Source of the DNA: Coriobacteriia bacterium
GTDB taxonomy: Bacteria; Actinomycetota; Coriobacteriia; WRKU01; WQUG01
DNA: 22,260 nt
Assembly (NCBI GenBank): GCA_009785705.1
Contig: WQVS01000008.1
Location: forward strand, 1-22,260
Reading direction: 5' to 3'
Positions 1-8,219 of this stretch are shown here, in pieces (positions within the stretch are counted from its first letter, which is position 1; the number at the start of each line of letters is the position of its first letter). The notes under the pieces were generated by a model. That model had not been told where the DNA came from and ran no database searches. It saw only the letters and a program-made list of their open reading frames with translations. Position numbers and translations under genes: made by a program.

Positions 1-327
1 CTGCATTGCTGCTACAAATCCACTACGCCCAAGAGTTATGGTGGAAATGTCTTTGACTTCCACAAAGGAACTGGAGTCTGCAATATTTCTACCATACAAA
101 CGCTTAGTAGTAAGAAGAAAGCCGTCTTTTCCTGTCCCAAAGACAGTGTCGTCATAAAGCAAAATTATTGACTCATCTTTGCCCAATACAGAGGCATACC
201 TACTTATGGCATTCCCCAATTTCCTCGGAGGGATGCCTTCGAAAAGATATAATCTATGCAGCTTTCCTGCTGGCATAAAGATTGATAATATCTTGCTCTT
301 CAATTCTTGAGTTAGTACTACTGACAT
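1..327 (-). CDS. Small protein with PH-like strand pattern, 3' part missing
   Basis: An open frame of 109 codons starts with ATG at 325-327 and runs off the left edge of the window, so the C-terminus is missing. An AAAGGA ribosome site lies six bases before the ATG. The only recognisable stretch is around residues 67-86 (GTGKDGFLLTTKRLYGRNI), a glycine-bracketed G-F-x-L-T-x-x-x-L-Y pattern that resembles the beta-strand core of bacterial PH-like modules found near zinc-ribbon and SPFH proteins. No signal peptide or membrane segment is visible in the part present. It follows the zinc-ribbon gene by 49 bases on the same strand and is probably the third gene of that operon. It is likely a cytoplasmic partner of the SPFH/zinc-ribbon pair, but this is inferred from position and a short motif. 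The reading frame itself is well supported; the function is not. Confidence 0.7.
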   Translation of the reverse strand, partial: MSVVLTQELKSKILSIFMPAGKLHRLYLFEGIPPRKLGNAISRYASVLGKDESIILLYDDTVFGTGKDGFLLTTKRLYGRNIADSSSFVEVKDISTITLGRSGFVAAMQ

Positions 328-376
328 CTTGGGTCCTTTATTGAAGACAAATGCTCTGCATCAACCAGCAATCCAC

Positions 377-1975
377 TTAAGAATCTATGCTGGAGGTCAA
401 CTTATCAAGCATCGACTTTTTACCGCTGCCGTAGTTCACCTGAAGGTTGTTTGCTCCGTCCATGGTTGCATTAGAGAGACCTGTGCGTCGCTTCACTAAG
501 CTGTCGCCCGCTTTTACGTTAGACATTGCAGCCTTCGTATTAAATTCGTGCATATGCCTGGCCCCTGCATTGCGATACTTGTTGTAGTAGTAGGCATAGT
601 AGAGGAAGCCTGAACCTATCAGTACCCAAACCCACTCAATCTCAAGGATTGGCCAGAGAAAAGCAGCCATAATAGTACCAATAATTGAGGCAAGCAAGGA
701 AAAGAGTAGTAGTTTTGGCTGATGGATGGGAACGCTCCCCATAGTTTCCTTTGAGCGCGCATTCACCGCAACATAGTGCAGTACCTTATTGCTAGGACTC
801 TTCACCTGCTGGTAACTATAGAGCCACACTGGCAGATAAGCTGCCTTCCACTGTTGTCCCTTGATAGAGAATTGCTCCTGAGCCCACTTAACTCCACGAT
901 TATAGGCCGTCAAAGTAGTATTTGCCTGATGGCGATTCACGTCTTTTGCTTTTGTCTCAACTAATCCTTTTAGCTGGTCAACGTTAGCATCTCGTTTTTC
1001 CGAAGCGTAACCTTTGAGGTAATTAGCGTTCCATGCAACGCAATTTTCGGTATCAAAGGGCATGATGGCATTAATGATATTATTTGTGCGATTACCTGAG
1101 CCATGCTGCAACTTCTCAGTATTTGACTCAATGGTCAAACCTTTCATCACAATGTCATAATCACGCTCAACGTCATAGAGATCTGCATCATAGACTGTTC
1201 TCTGACTATCACCACTACCAACCGTGTATTTTCTAACAAGCACTTCGCCCTGACCTTTAAGGTGTGCGTGCGCATTAACATCAACAATCATATAGGGCAA
1301 ATAAACACCCATGACATTCTCAGTACAGAATTCTTTTTTGAAGGCAGGGTGAGCAAAGAACTTTCTCTTTGCCACAAAGGCCTCAATATTCTGCCTTGCA
1401 TCTTCTTTCTGCACAGCAAAGGGCAGCACCGCATCGGGTATTGCTCCATTGGGAACCTGCTCATTAAGCGAAAGGGTATTACGACACCAATGACAACGTG
1501 CTTGCGCTGATTCATCAGTGTCAATAACAACCTCTGCCCCACAACTCTGGCACTTCAGGGTAATCATGCTCTCTGCGGCTGCAGAGATGTCCTTGGTCCC
1601 AGAACCAACAACTTTGCCACGCAGCTGACTTACATCAGCCACAAAGCCAGACACTTTCTCTGGTTCAAACTCTGTGCGGCAGAAATTACAGCGCAGTTTA
1701 CTGCTCTCTGGATTAAAGGATATATCTGTTGCACCGCAGGCAGGACATTTATCCTGTCCACTGTCCCTGCCCGTATCAACTACCCGAGGACTACCATCAA
1801 GAGCCTGCCCTGTTTGTGGGCAGAAATTCTTAGTAGACTGTTGCGGTGCTGGCTGTGCGACAGCCTGCTCTGCTGCTTGCTGCGGAACTACAGCAGGAGG
1901 AGTCTGACCAGCAGATACAGGTTTCCCTGTCTGCGGGTCAAAATTCCATCCTGCCTGATTGTTGTTTTCTTGCAT
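377..1975 (-). CDS. Double zinc-ribbon membrane protein, YdjG-like
   Basis: A 532-residue protein with no assigned enzymatic activity. An N-terminal linker carries two short repeats, FDPQTGKPV (12-20) and FCPQTGQAL (51-59). Two complete C4 zinc ribbons follow: C77xxC80/C96xxC99 and C142xxC145/C161xxC164. The central region is soluble (about 170-420), two hydrophobic segments lie at about 422-444 and 447-464, and the tail is basic. This order matches TFIIB-type zinc-ribbon membrane proteins such as Bacillus subtilis YdjG, though this one is considerably longer. The start lies three bases after the stop of the SPFH gene, so the two are almost certainly co-transcribed and perhaps translationally coupled; the ribosome site is weak (GGGATAAG). 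In B. subtilis, YdjG works with YdjH and the SPFH protein YdjI to recruit PspA to the membrane. A similar scaffold role is inferred here. Confidence 0.85.
   Translation of the reverse strand: MQENNNQAGWNFDPQTGKPVSAGQTPPAVVPQQAAEQAVAQPAPQQSTKNFCPQTGQALDGSPRVVDTGRDSGQDKCPACGATDISFNPESSKLRCNFCRTEFEPEKVSGFVADVSQLRGKVVGSGTKDISAAAESMITLKCQSCGAEVVIDTDESAQARCHWCRNTLSLNEQVPNGAIPDAVLPFAVQKEDARQNIEAFVAKRKFFAHPAFKKEFCTENVMGVYLPYMIVDVNAHAHLKGQGEVLVRKYTVGSGDSQRTVYDADLYDVERDYDIVMKGLTIESNTEKLQHGSGNRTNNIINAIMPFDTENCVAWNANYLKGYASEKRDANVDQLKGLVETKAKDVNRHQANTTLTAYNRGVKWAQEQFSIKGQQWKAAYLPVWLYSYQQVKSPSNKVLHYVAVNARSKETMGSVPIHQPKLLLFSLLASIIGTIMAAFLWPILEIEWVWVLIGSGFLYYAYYYNKYRNAGARHMHEFNTKAAMSNVKAGDSLVKRRTGLSNATMDGANNLQVNYGSGKKSMLDKLTSSIDS
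1799..1942 (-). repeat. Two F(C/D)PQTGxxx repeats in the zinc-ribbon protein
   Basis: Nine-residue copies are encoded at 1916-1942 (FDPQTGKPV) and 1799-1825 (FCPQTGQAL). They match the four copies at the C-terminal end of the neighbouring SPFH protein. The spacing between the two copies is 39 residues of low-complexity Q/A/P linker, much wider than in the partner protein. Confidence 0.85.
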
Positions 1976-1978
1976 ATC

Positions 1979-3421
1979 TTATCCCAGTAGTTTTGCTTTT
2001 TGTGCGTCAAAATCTTCCTGCGAAATGACTCCTTGGCTAAGCAAACTCTCCAGCACAGCGATTTGTGCCTGAGGACCCTCTCCTGCTGCCGGGGTCGCTG
2101 CTGGAGCCTCTGCGGCTACAGGCGCTGCCGCAGGCTGCGGTGCTACCTGGTTTAAAGGTTGTCCAGTTTGTGGACAAAATGCAGGAACTGGAGCCTGTTG
2201 CTGCAAAGGTTGTCCTGTCTGTGGGCAGAACTGTGCAGGAGCCGGCTGAGGGTTCAGCGGCTGTCCCGTCTGCGGACAGAATTGTGCGGGTGCCGGATTA
2301 ATAGGCTGTCCTGTCTGCGGGTCAAAAGGACCAGCTGCAACTTGTCCCTGAATACCTTGCGTCTGAGGAGTCCCAGCCATAGGCTGCTGCATTCCGCCCA
2401 TAACGTTACCAGCTGCACCCATGCCCATGCCCATAAAGGCCATGCCCATGCCACCGCCGCCAGCGCCAGGGTTTTCCCCTGCTGCCTGCATACCGCGAGC
2501 AACCGACTGCTGCATGAAGGAGTTACCGCGTGCACCTGACAGAGCATCTGCTCTGCGTACGTCAGCAAGTAGTGCCTTCGTGTCCTCATCATATTCAATG
2601 GCCTTAATAGCAACACGTTCAATGACCAAACCTCTACCGCTTTGCCATTGATAATTTTCTTCAACAGCACCAGACAGTGATTGAGCAAAACCAATCTTGT
2701 CGCCCTGGATGTTAGAGATACGATTACCCTTATCAGGGTCATTGGTGTAGTTAGAGAAAGCTGCTGCAAGGCTTGCCACTACTTCTTTGAAGAGCTGCGA
2801 AGCAGCATCATTGTTCATGTCTGCAAAGTCAAACAGTGGCGCATTTGGCTGCAGGAAGCTCACGGGAACAAAGCTCTTTACGAAGAGGATTGGATCAACA
2901 ATCTTCAAAGTATAGGTTCCGCGTGTCTTTGCTCCTGCCTGGGCACCTAGATAGGCGTCATCCCAGTAAATAGGCGACTGTGTCCCAAAGCGATTATTAG
3001 GAATCTCTTTCAAGTTGACATAGTAAGCAAGATGCTGCGAGGCAGGTTGTCCACCGAATTTGAAGCGATCCCATGCCTGTGCAACAGTAGAGCCCAAAAT
3101 GCCGTCACCAGCAAACATAGACCGAGCGTTCACATCATCAGACTTGTACTCGTAGCCACCAGGCTCTGCAATAAGGCCTGTTACAGCACCCTCGTGCATA
3201 GTAATCAAGGCAGTTCCCTCAGGAACTACGATTCTACTACCATTACTAATAATGTTTTGCGAACCACGTGTGTTCGCGCCACGACCAGCATTAGTGCCAC
3301 GCGGTACTGCTTCAAATAAACCTGCAGTCGCTGTAACACCTGGTCTTGGCATCAAATAATCTTGCCACTGGTCAGCGAAAGTTCCGCCAATGGCTCCCTT
3401 AAATGCTCTAATAAATCCCAT
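1979..3421 (-). CDS. SPFH-domain protein with SHOCT tail, YdjI-like
   Basis: A 480-residue protein of the family often labelled 'virion core protein' (Bacillus subtilis YdjI), a member of the stomatin/prohibitin/flotillin superfamily. Residues 1-300 hold the SPFH region, including a membrane-proximal start (MGFIRAFKGAIGGTF) and the conserved GTQSPIYWDD and KIVDPILFVK stretches. A glycine/methionine-rich hinge follows (about 315-355), then four F(C/D)PQTGQPx repeats (366-423), a proline/alanine linker, and a terminal SHOCT-type helix pair at 452-480 (AQIAVLESLLSQGVISQEDF), which usually mediates oligomerisation. There is no transmembrane segment, so it probably assembles on the cytoplasmic face of the membrane. 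The ribosome site GAAAGGG lies about 9 bases upstream of the ATG. It is the first gene of the operon with the zinc-ribbon gene and appears to have its own promoter. The family assignment is strong; the stress role is inferred from YdjI. Confidence 0.88.
   Translation of the reverse strand: MGFIRAFKGAIGGTFADQWQDYLMPRPGVTATAGLFEAVPRGTNAGRGANTRGSQNIISNGSRIVVPEGTALITMHEGAVTGLIAEPGGYEYKSDDVNARSMFAGDGILGSTVAQAWDRFKFGGQPASQHLAYYVNLKEIPNNRFGTQSPIYWDDAYLGAQAGAKTRGTYTLKIVDPILFVKSFVPVSFLQPNAPLFDFADMNNDAASQLFKEVVASLAAAFSNYTNDPDKGNRISNIQGDKIGFAQSLSGAVEENYQWQSGRGLVIERVAIKAIEYDEDTKALLADVRRADALSGARGNSFMQQSVARGMQAAGENPGAGGGGMGMAFMGMGMGAAGNVMGGMQQPMAGTPQTQGIQGQVAAGPFDPQTGQPINPAPAQFCPQTGQPLNPQPAPAQFCPQTGQPLQQQAPVPAFCPQTGQPLNQVAPQPAAAPVAAEAPAATPAAGEGPQAQIAVLESLLSQGVISQEDFDAQKAKLLG
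2153..2326 (-). repeat. Four F(C/D)PQTGQPx repeats in the SPFH protein
   Basis: Nine-residue units are encoded at 2300-2326 (FDPQTGQPI), 2255-2281, 2204-2230 and 2153-2179 (all FCPQTGQPL), at steps of 15, 17 and 17 residues. The last three are identical in protein but differ at synonymous positions. The unit looks like one knuckle of a zinc ribbon (F-C-P-x-C-G) whose second cysteine is threonine, so it could not complete a C4 site alone. In DNA each unit is an imperfect dyad; in the clearest copy TTGTCCA faces TGGACAA across five bases. Confidence 0.85.
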
Positions 3422-3488
3422 AATACTACCCTTTCAAATAACTGTATGTTCAAATCAAATCGAAAACGGATAAAAATGCACGCTTACT

Positions 3489-3517
3489 ACTTTAAACGAT
3501 TAAAGCGATTCCTTCAA
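3489..3517 (-). promoter_or_regulatory. Candidate promoter for the SPFH operon
   Basis: On the minus strand TTGAAG (3512-3517) and TAAAGT (3489-3494) are separated by 17 bases and lie about 70 bases upstream of the SPFH start. The match to the sigma-70-type consensus is moderate. It sits downstream of the terminator at 3637-3674, where a new transcription start would be expected. Confidence 0.35.
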
Positions 3518-3636
3518 AAGGGATGCAAAATCGTAAATGAAAACTCTTAAAGCTGCGACCTGAATTGCTCTAGGTGCTGCAAACCGAAGAAGCCTGATTT
3601 TGGAGGAGTAATCGCACTAAGCTAGGTGTCCACTTC

Positions 3637-3674
3637 AAAAAGTTCGCACGGCGCGGAGTTTCGCCGCCTAGTGC
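3637..3674 (-). terminator. Terminator after the lpd-ligA-CPBP operon
   Basis: Eight bases past the CPBP stop, the minus strand forms a hairpin between GCAC (3671-3674) and GTGC (3646-3649), with GGCG/CGCC pairing inside it, followed by a run of five T (3637-3641). The stem has a TA bulge. An outer seven-base inverted repeat, CGCACTA/TAGTGCG, spans the wider region from about 3613 to 3676. Confidence 0.65.
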
Positions 3675-3681
3675 GCTCAGA

Positions 3682-4563
3682 TTAGGCCATTGCTAAATAG
3701 AAGGCTGCTGCCACTACTGCCGCATTATAAAGAACGTGCAGCATTATTGCAGGGATGCTTGTTCTGCACTTTTGTATAAGATATACGCAGGCAAGCGCTA
3801 ACAAGAAATTGGGAACTGCTGCCCACAGTGAAAAATGATAGAAGCTAAATACGAGACCCTGCAGTATTACTGCTGCTGCAATCGCCATCTTTTGAGCAAA
3901 GGTGTCAAACATGATGACGCGAAATACTAACTCTTCAATAAAAGGTGCCAATATAACAAGACTTAAGATTGCTGCTGCTAGACCAAAAACGGTAGGACCA
4001 AAAAGGTCTGTAAGGCCTCCCCCAGAAGGAGTAACCCAACCCAGCTCCGCAGTAACATAGGTATATACGATGGCAAAAGTTCGCAAGGATATAAAGAGGA
4101 CAAATACCAAGAGAACCGACTTCCAGGCGGGCAAGAATTGCTCCTCCTTAGCTTTTCCTTCCTGCTTTTGGACGTCCTCCTCCAAATCGTTTCCCCAAGC
4201 ATTCTCTCGATTGTAAGGGAATGCCTGCTGCGCCCTAAGCTCTGCATCAGTCAGAGCCCGCAGACGATAGGCGTCCGCAAAATTCAAATTGCGACAATGC
4301 GCCCTATAAGCAAGAACCATAAGCAGCAAAAGGTAAAAGATGATAAGCAGTGCAATGCGCACTCCGTGGACACCTTCAGCTGGCATGAGGGCTGTAAAAT
4401 TGTTCCCCAAAATAAGCACATTGAGCACTTGAGCAACTAATAGAGCTATGGCAGCCCAGGCAATATCAGACCACTTCCAAGAGCGAACAAGCGCTATGCG
4501 TTTACGTGGTTGAGGCTTGCGCTGAACCTGTTTGGCTGTCGTACGAGCTGAACGTCTTCCCAT
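3682..4563 (-). CDS. CPBP-family (CAAX-type) intramembrane metalloprotease
   Basis: A 293-residue multi-pass membrane protein. All three motifs of the CPBP/Abi (PF02517) family are present in the C-terminal half: E210-E211-xxx-R215, F-x-x-x-H243 within FSFYHF, and H276-xxx-N280. These glutamates and histidines form the metal-binding active site in the family. Hydrophobic segments lie near 33-52, 66-87, 148-170, 190-207, 225-247 and 252-264, with a charged cytoplasmic loop at about 90-147 and a very basic N-terminus. In bacteria such proteins are linked to bacteriocin self-immunity or maturation, or to prenyl-protein processing in eukaryotes; nothing nearby identifies the substrate. It starts two bases after the ligA stop, so it is the last gene of the lpd-ligA operon and is followed by a terminator. 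Family membership is firm; the biological role is open. Confidence 0.85.
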   Translation of the reverse strand: MGRRSARTTAKQVQRKPQPRKRIALVRSWKWSDIAWAAIALLVAQVLNVLILGNNFTALMPAEGVHGVRIALLIIFYLLLLMVLAYRAHCRNLNFADAYRLRALTDAELRAQQAFPYNRENAWGNDLEEDVQKQEGKAKEEQFLPAWKSVLLVFVLFISLRTFAIVYTYVTAELGWVTPSGGGLTDLFGPTVFGLAAAILSLVILAPFIEELVFRVIMFDTFAQKMAIAAAVILQGLVFSFYHFSLWAAVPNFLLALACVYLIQKCRTSIPAIMLHVLYNAAVVAAAFYLAMA

Positions 4564-4565
4564 GC

Positions 4566-6644
4566 TTAAGCCAGGTTTCCTGTCTCGATTATGCGTTGCA
4601 GTTCTGATTCGTCAAGCACAGGTACACCTAGGCTAACAGCCTTGTCGTACTTTGACCCTGCGTCTTCACCTGCAACAACATAGCTCGTCTTCTTTGAAAC
4701 ACTACCGGTAACTTTTGCACCAAGCTTCTTCAATTCAGCCGCTGCCTCTACACGTGTCAGATTCGCCAAAGAACCTGTCAGCACAAAAGTAAGACCTGCC
4801 AAAGTTTGCTCAACAGTAGAAGGCGATATCTCTGCCACAAAGTTGAGATTTGCCTCTACTAAACGCTGCAGAACCAAGCGATTCTCTGATACAGAGAAGA
4901 AAGTATGTAAAGAGCGCACTATTTGTGGGCCTACTCCATCAATTGCGTTTAAATCTTCTTCGCTTGCTGCCATAAGATTTTCCAGCGTCCCAAAGTTATC
5001 TGTTAGCAGCTCTGACACCGTAGCACCCACATGGCGGATGCCCAATCCAAAAAGAAGGCGCGGGAAGGGGCGCTTCTTTGAGTCCTCAATAGTGGCAAGA
5101 ACCTTTGCCGCCATGACTTCCCCAAAAGTGACTTCAGTCCCATCCATCTTTGTGCGTCCCAAAGGTAGGTCGCGCAATTGCTCAAAGCTCAAAGTGTAAA
5201 AATCTGCTACATTACACACAAGACCCACAGAAATAAGGGCATTGATTGTCTCTGTACCCAGCCCCTCTATGTCTGCAGCCCCTCTACTAACCCAGTGGCG
5301 CAGTCTTTCTGCACGTTGTGCCTCACAGTTAATATTTTCACAACGCAAGGCCGCCTCGTCCTCATCGCGATGAACAGCTGTTCCGCAGGATGGGCAATGC
5401 GTAGGCATGTGAAAGGCCACTTCGCTCCCATCACGCAGGGACTCTACAGCCCCCACAACCTCTGGGATAACGTCACCTGCCTTACGGACAATCACAGTAT
5501 CCCCTATCAGGATACCCTTGCGGGCAATCTCGTCTTCATTATGCAAAGTCGCACGCGCAATAGTTGAGCCTGCGACCAATGCTGGATCAAACTCTGCCAC
5601 AGGTGTCAGAGTACCCGTGCGCCCCACCTGAATACGAATCTCACGTAGAATCGTTGTCTTTTCCTCTGGCGGAAATTTAAAAGCAATCGCCCAGCGAGGA
5701 GCCTTGGCCGTATAGCCCAGTGCCTCTTGCACCGCAAAGGCATCGACCTTCACTACTACCCCATCAATCTCGTAGGGCAAATCGTGGCGCTTCTCCATCG
5801 CTGCCTTACAGAAATCATGCACTTCTGCACGACTCAGCACCTCAACATCAGGATTAACATGAAAGCCTGCCTGGCGGAGGGCGTCCAAAAATCCGTGTTG
5901 GGTCGGGGGCAAGTCCTCATGTGTTGTATCAGCTGGCGCATAGATAAAAGATGCCAGCTCACGGGTCGCCGTTACAGCAGGGTCTTTCTGTCGCAGCGAA
6001 CCAGCAGCTGCATTGCGCGGATTGGCAAAGGGCTTCTCTCCTGCTTCATCTGCCTGCGCATTTAACTGTTCAAAGTGTGCTTTCGGTAGATAAATTTCGC
6101 CACGCACTTCTAGTTGAGGCAGACTCGCCAATAGACCTGGCTGTAAGCGCAAGGGGATATCACGCACGGTGCGCACATTCGCTGTGATATCTTCCCCCAT
6201 GCGGCCGTCTCCGCGTGTAGCCGCACGTACTAACTCTCCGTATTCGTAGCGCAGAGCAATCGAAGAGCCGTCTATCTTTAGTTCACAGTTATAGTTAAGC
6301 TGACTGCTTCCTGTTGCCAATTCTATGCGATCAAACCAGGCGTCCAATTCTTCTAGATTCATGGCATTATCCAGAGAATACATGCGTGCTGCATGCTCAA
6401 CAGAAGAGAAGGCATCACTAGGGGTTGAGCCTACACGTTGTGTTGGTGAACTTGCTGTAATAAGCTCGGGATGTGCCGTCTCAATATCTTTAAGCTCACT
6501 TAAGAGAGAATCATAGACGTCATCACTCAGACTAGGAGTATCCAACACATAGTATTCATAGGCGGCCCGCTCTAATGCAAGGCGCAGTTCCTCTGCTCGC
6601 GCAGCAGGAGCTTGCTTTGAATTCAAAGCTACATCTAAATCCAT
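4566..6644 (-). CDS. ligA: NAD-dependent DNA ligase LigA
   Basis: A 692-residue enzyme that seals nicks with NAD+ during replication and repair. Architecture is complete: the N-terminal Ia domain, the adenylation domain with the active-site lysine K123 in KIDG (121-126), the R-G-E-I-Y motif near 181, the OB fold, a C4 zinc finger (C417, C420, C435, C440), helix-hairpin-helix repeats at about 450-600, and a C-terminal BRCT domain from about 609. Length is normal for the family. The ATG overlaps the last base of the lpd stop (TAATG), indicating translational coupling. The CPBP protease gene follows after two bases. No truncation or missing catalytic residue is seen. Confidence 0.97.
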   Translation of the reverse strand: MDLDVALNSKQAPAARAEELRLALERAAYEYYVLDTPSLSDDVYDSLLSELKDIETAHPELITASSPTQRVGSTPSDAFSSVEHAARMYSLDNAMNLEELDAWFDRIELATGSSQLNYNCELKIDGSSIALRYEYGELVRAATRGDGRMGEDITANVRTVRDIPLRLQPGLLASLPQLEVRGEIYLPKAHFEQLNAQADEAGEKPFANPRNAAAGSLRQKDPAVTATRELASFIYAPADTTHEDLPPTQHGFLDALRQAGFHVNPDVEVLSRAEVHDFCKAAMEKRHDLPYEIDGVVVKVDAFAVQEALGYTAKAPRWAIAFKFPPEEKTTILREIRIQVGRTGTLTPVAEFDPALVAGSTIARATLHNEDEIARKGILIGDTVIVRKAGDVIPEVVGAVESLRDGSEVAFHMPTHCPSCGTAVHRDEDEAALRCENINCEAQRAERLRHWVSRGAADIEGLGTETINALISVGLVCNVADFYTLSFEQLRDLPLGRTKMDGTEVTFGEVMAAKVLATIEDSKKRPFPRLLFGLGIRHVGATVSELLTDNFGTLENLMAASEEDLNAIDGVGPQIVRSLHTFFSVSENRLVLQRLVEANLNFVAEISPSTVEQTLAGLTFVLTGSLANLTRVEAAAELKKLGAKVTGSVSKKTSYVVAGEDAGSKYDKAVSLGVPVLDESELQRIIETGNLA

Positions 6645-8092
6645 TATTCCTTCAGCTTTCCCGCGCAGACTTCTGCGGCTAGTTTAATCAGTTCACTTAA
6701 AGTGGGATGAGCAAAGACGCTGTCAGCAATATCAATAACGGTCGCCTTATTCGCCATAAAGGGAGTCACGATTGCAATTAGTTCAACTGCTTTCGCACCT
6801 AGGATTTGTGCACCAAGAACTTCACCCGTTTCGGCATGTGCAACAATTTGTACAAATCCTTCTGACTCACCTTCTGCAAGGGCCTTCCCATTGGCAGAAT
6901 ATTTCGCAATACCCGTAACTGCGGCGATACCTTGCTTTTTAGCTTCATCAGCACCCATTCCCACAGTGGCAATTTCGGGAACGGTATAAATACAGCCAGG
7001 AATGAGATTTGCATCCAGAGCATGTGCGTCTGCTACAGTCTTCCCTGCAAGCTCTGCAATGACAGCTCTTGCAGCCAACAGTCCCTCATGTTCTGCTTCA
7101 TGCGCCAACATCATGCCACCTATTACATCTCCAATGGCATAAACTTTCTGCAGACTTGTCTGATAATGTGCATCTACCGCAAGGGCACGTCCTGAAAACT
7201 CGATACCTGCATCCTCAAAACCAAAACCTGCCGTGTTAGGAACTCTTCCCACTGCACTCATAATGACATCAGCATTCAGTTCCTCACCATTAGAGAGAGT
7301 AGCCATCGCCTTGCCTACAGCATCTTGCTTCACGGCCTCAACACTCGTGCCTAAATGTAAATCTATTCCGCGAGATTTGAAGTCACGAGCCAGAGCTTTA
7401 CCTACACGCTTATCATGCCAAGGCAGTAGATTCTTTGCTAGCTCTACTATCTGTACCTTTGAACCAAAGTGTGCATAGGCATCTGCAAATTCAACGCCAA
7501 TAACACCACCCCCCACAATGATGATGCTCTCTGGAATCTCACGCAGGGCAATAGCGTCATCGCTCGTCCAGACAAAGGGGGCATCTAAGGCAGGCAAAAC
7601 AGTAGGCAGCGAGCCCGTTGCGATAATAAGTGCATCACAGGAAAGGATGCTCTCCTCCCCCGCACTGCTAGTGACCGCAACTTGAATAGGAGAAGATTCT
7701 GGCAAGAGTCTACCCGTGCCTTCAATTACTTCGATGCCCAATCTTTTTGCACTTGCTTCAATTTGAGAAACCAGTTCATCTATGACCGACTCTTTACGTG
7801 TGCGTAAAGCATCAAGGTCAAGCTTTGCCACAGAAGAGTCAAGTCCTGCAACAGCGAAATCTCCAGCACGCTGCACAGCCGCTAAGGCATGGGCAGTTTT
7901 GAGAATGGTCTTTGTAGGAATACAGCCAACATTAAGGCAGGTTCCCCCCAGGCGTGCTTGCTCGACAATCGTAATCTTTAGGTCAAGCCCTGTTTTTTTC
8001 GCTTGCTTTGCGGCTTCAAAGGCGGCTATGTAGCCCCCGGGGCCTCCCCCCAGAACTACGAGCTGTGATGCAATATGCAGTGCCTGTGACAT
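6644..8092 (-). CDS. lpdA: Dihydrolipoamide dehydrogenase (E3)
   Basis: A flavoprotein disulfide reductase that reoxidises dihydrolipoyl groups with NAD+. The chosen ATG (8090-8092) gives 482 residues. It is preceded by GGAGG at seven bases, and the FAD motif GGGPGGY then sits at 15-21 as usual; an in-frame ATG 108 bases further up would add an atypical leader and is rejected. Visible features are the redox-active pair C52-xxxx-C57 in GGTCLNVGCIPT, a second Rossmann motif (VGGGVIGVEFADAY) for NAD, and the C-terminal catalytic H462/E467 in HPTLSE. No lipoyl domain is fused and no E1, E2 or glycine-cleavage genes are in the window, so the partner complex must be encoded elsewhere. It is first in the operon with ligA. 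Confidence 0.93.
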   Translation of the reverse strand: MSQALHIASQLVVLGGGPGGYIAAFEAAKQAKKTGLDLKITIVEQARLGGTCLNVGCIPTKTILKTAHALAAVQRAGDFAVAGLDSSVAKLDLDALRTRKESVIDELVSQIEASAKRLGIEVIEGTGRLLPESSPIQVAVTSSAGEESILSCDALIIATGSLPTVLPALDAPFVWTSDDAIALREIPESIIIVGGGVIGVEFADAYAHFGSKVQIVELAKNLLPWHDKRVGKALARDFKSRGIDLHLGTSVEAVKQDAVGKAMATLSNGEELNADVIMSAVGRVPNTAGFGFEDAGIEFSGRALAVDAHYQTSLQKVYAIGDVIGGMMLAHEAEHEGLLAARAVIAELAGKTVADAHALDANLIPGCIYTVPEIATVGMGADEAKKQGIAAVTGIAKYSANGKALAEGESEGFVQIVAHAETGEVLGAQILGAKAVELIAIVTPFMANKATVIDIADSVFAHPTLSELIKLAAEVCAGKLKE

Positions 8093-8160
8093 GTAGAATC
8101 CTCCATTACTATTCTGCTTGACTACCTTCACTAATCTCAATAATAAAGCTACTATACACG

Positions 8161-8190
8161 AAAAATGGCGACCCTTGTATGGGGCCGCCA
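8161..8190 (-). terminator. Terminator after the cold-shock gene
   Basis: The minus strand carries a GC-rich hairpin: TGGCG and CCC (8182-8190) pair with GGG and CGCCA (8166-8174) around one internal mismatch and a six-to-seven-base loop. Five T follow (8161-8165). It lies 29 bases past the cold-shock stop and separates it from lpd. Confidence 0.85.
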
Positions 8191-8219
8191 CTTTAGTCAA
8201 TAAACGAGTAAGAGCTTGC

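Noticed and set aside
1799..2326. CPQTG repeats as LPxTG-type sortase signals
   Set aside because: There is no signal peptide and no hydrophobic segment plus basic tail after the motif, the motif is internal and repeated, and leucine is replaced by cysteine or aspartate.
3449..3550. Plus-strand basic peptide (starting MFKSNRKRIK) in the gap before the SPFH gene
   Set aside because: No ribosome site precedes it and it overlaps the likely promoter and leader of the SPFH operon on the other strand.
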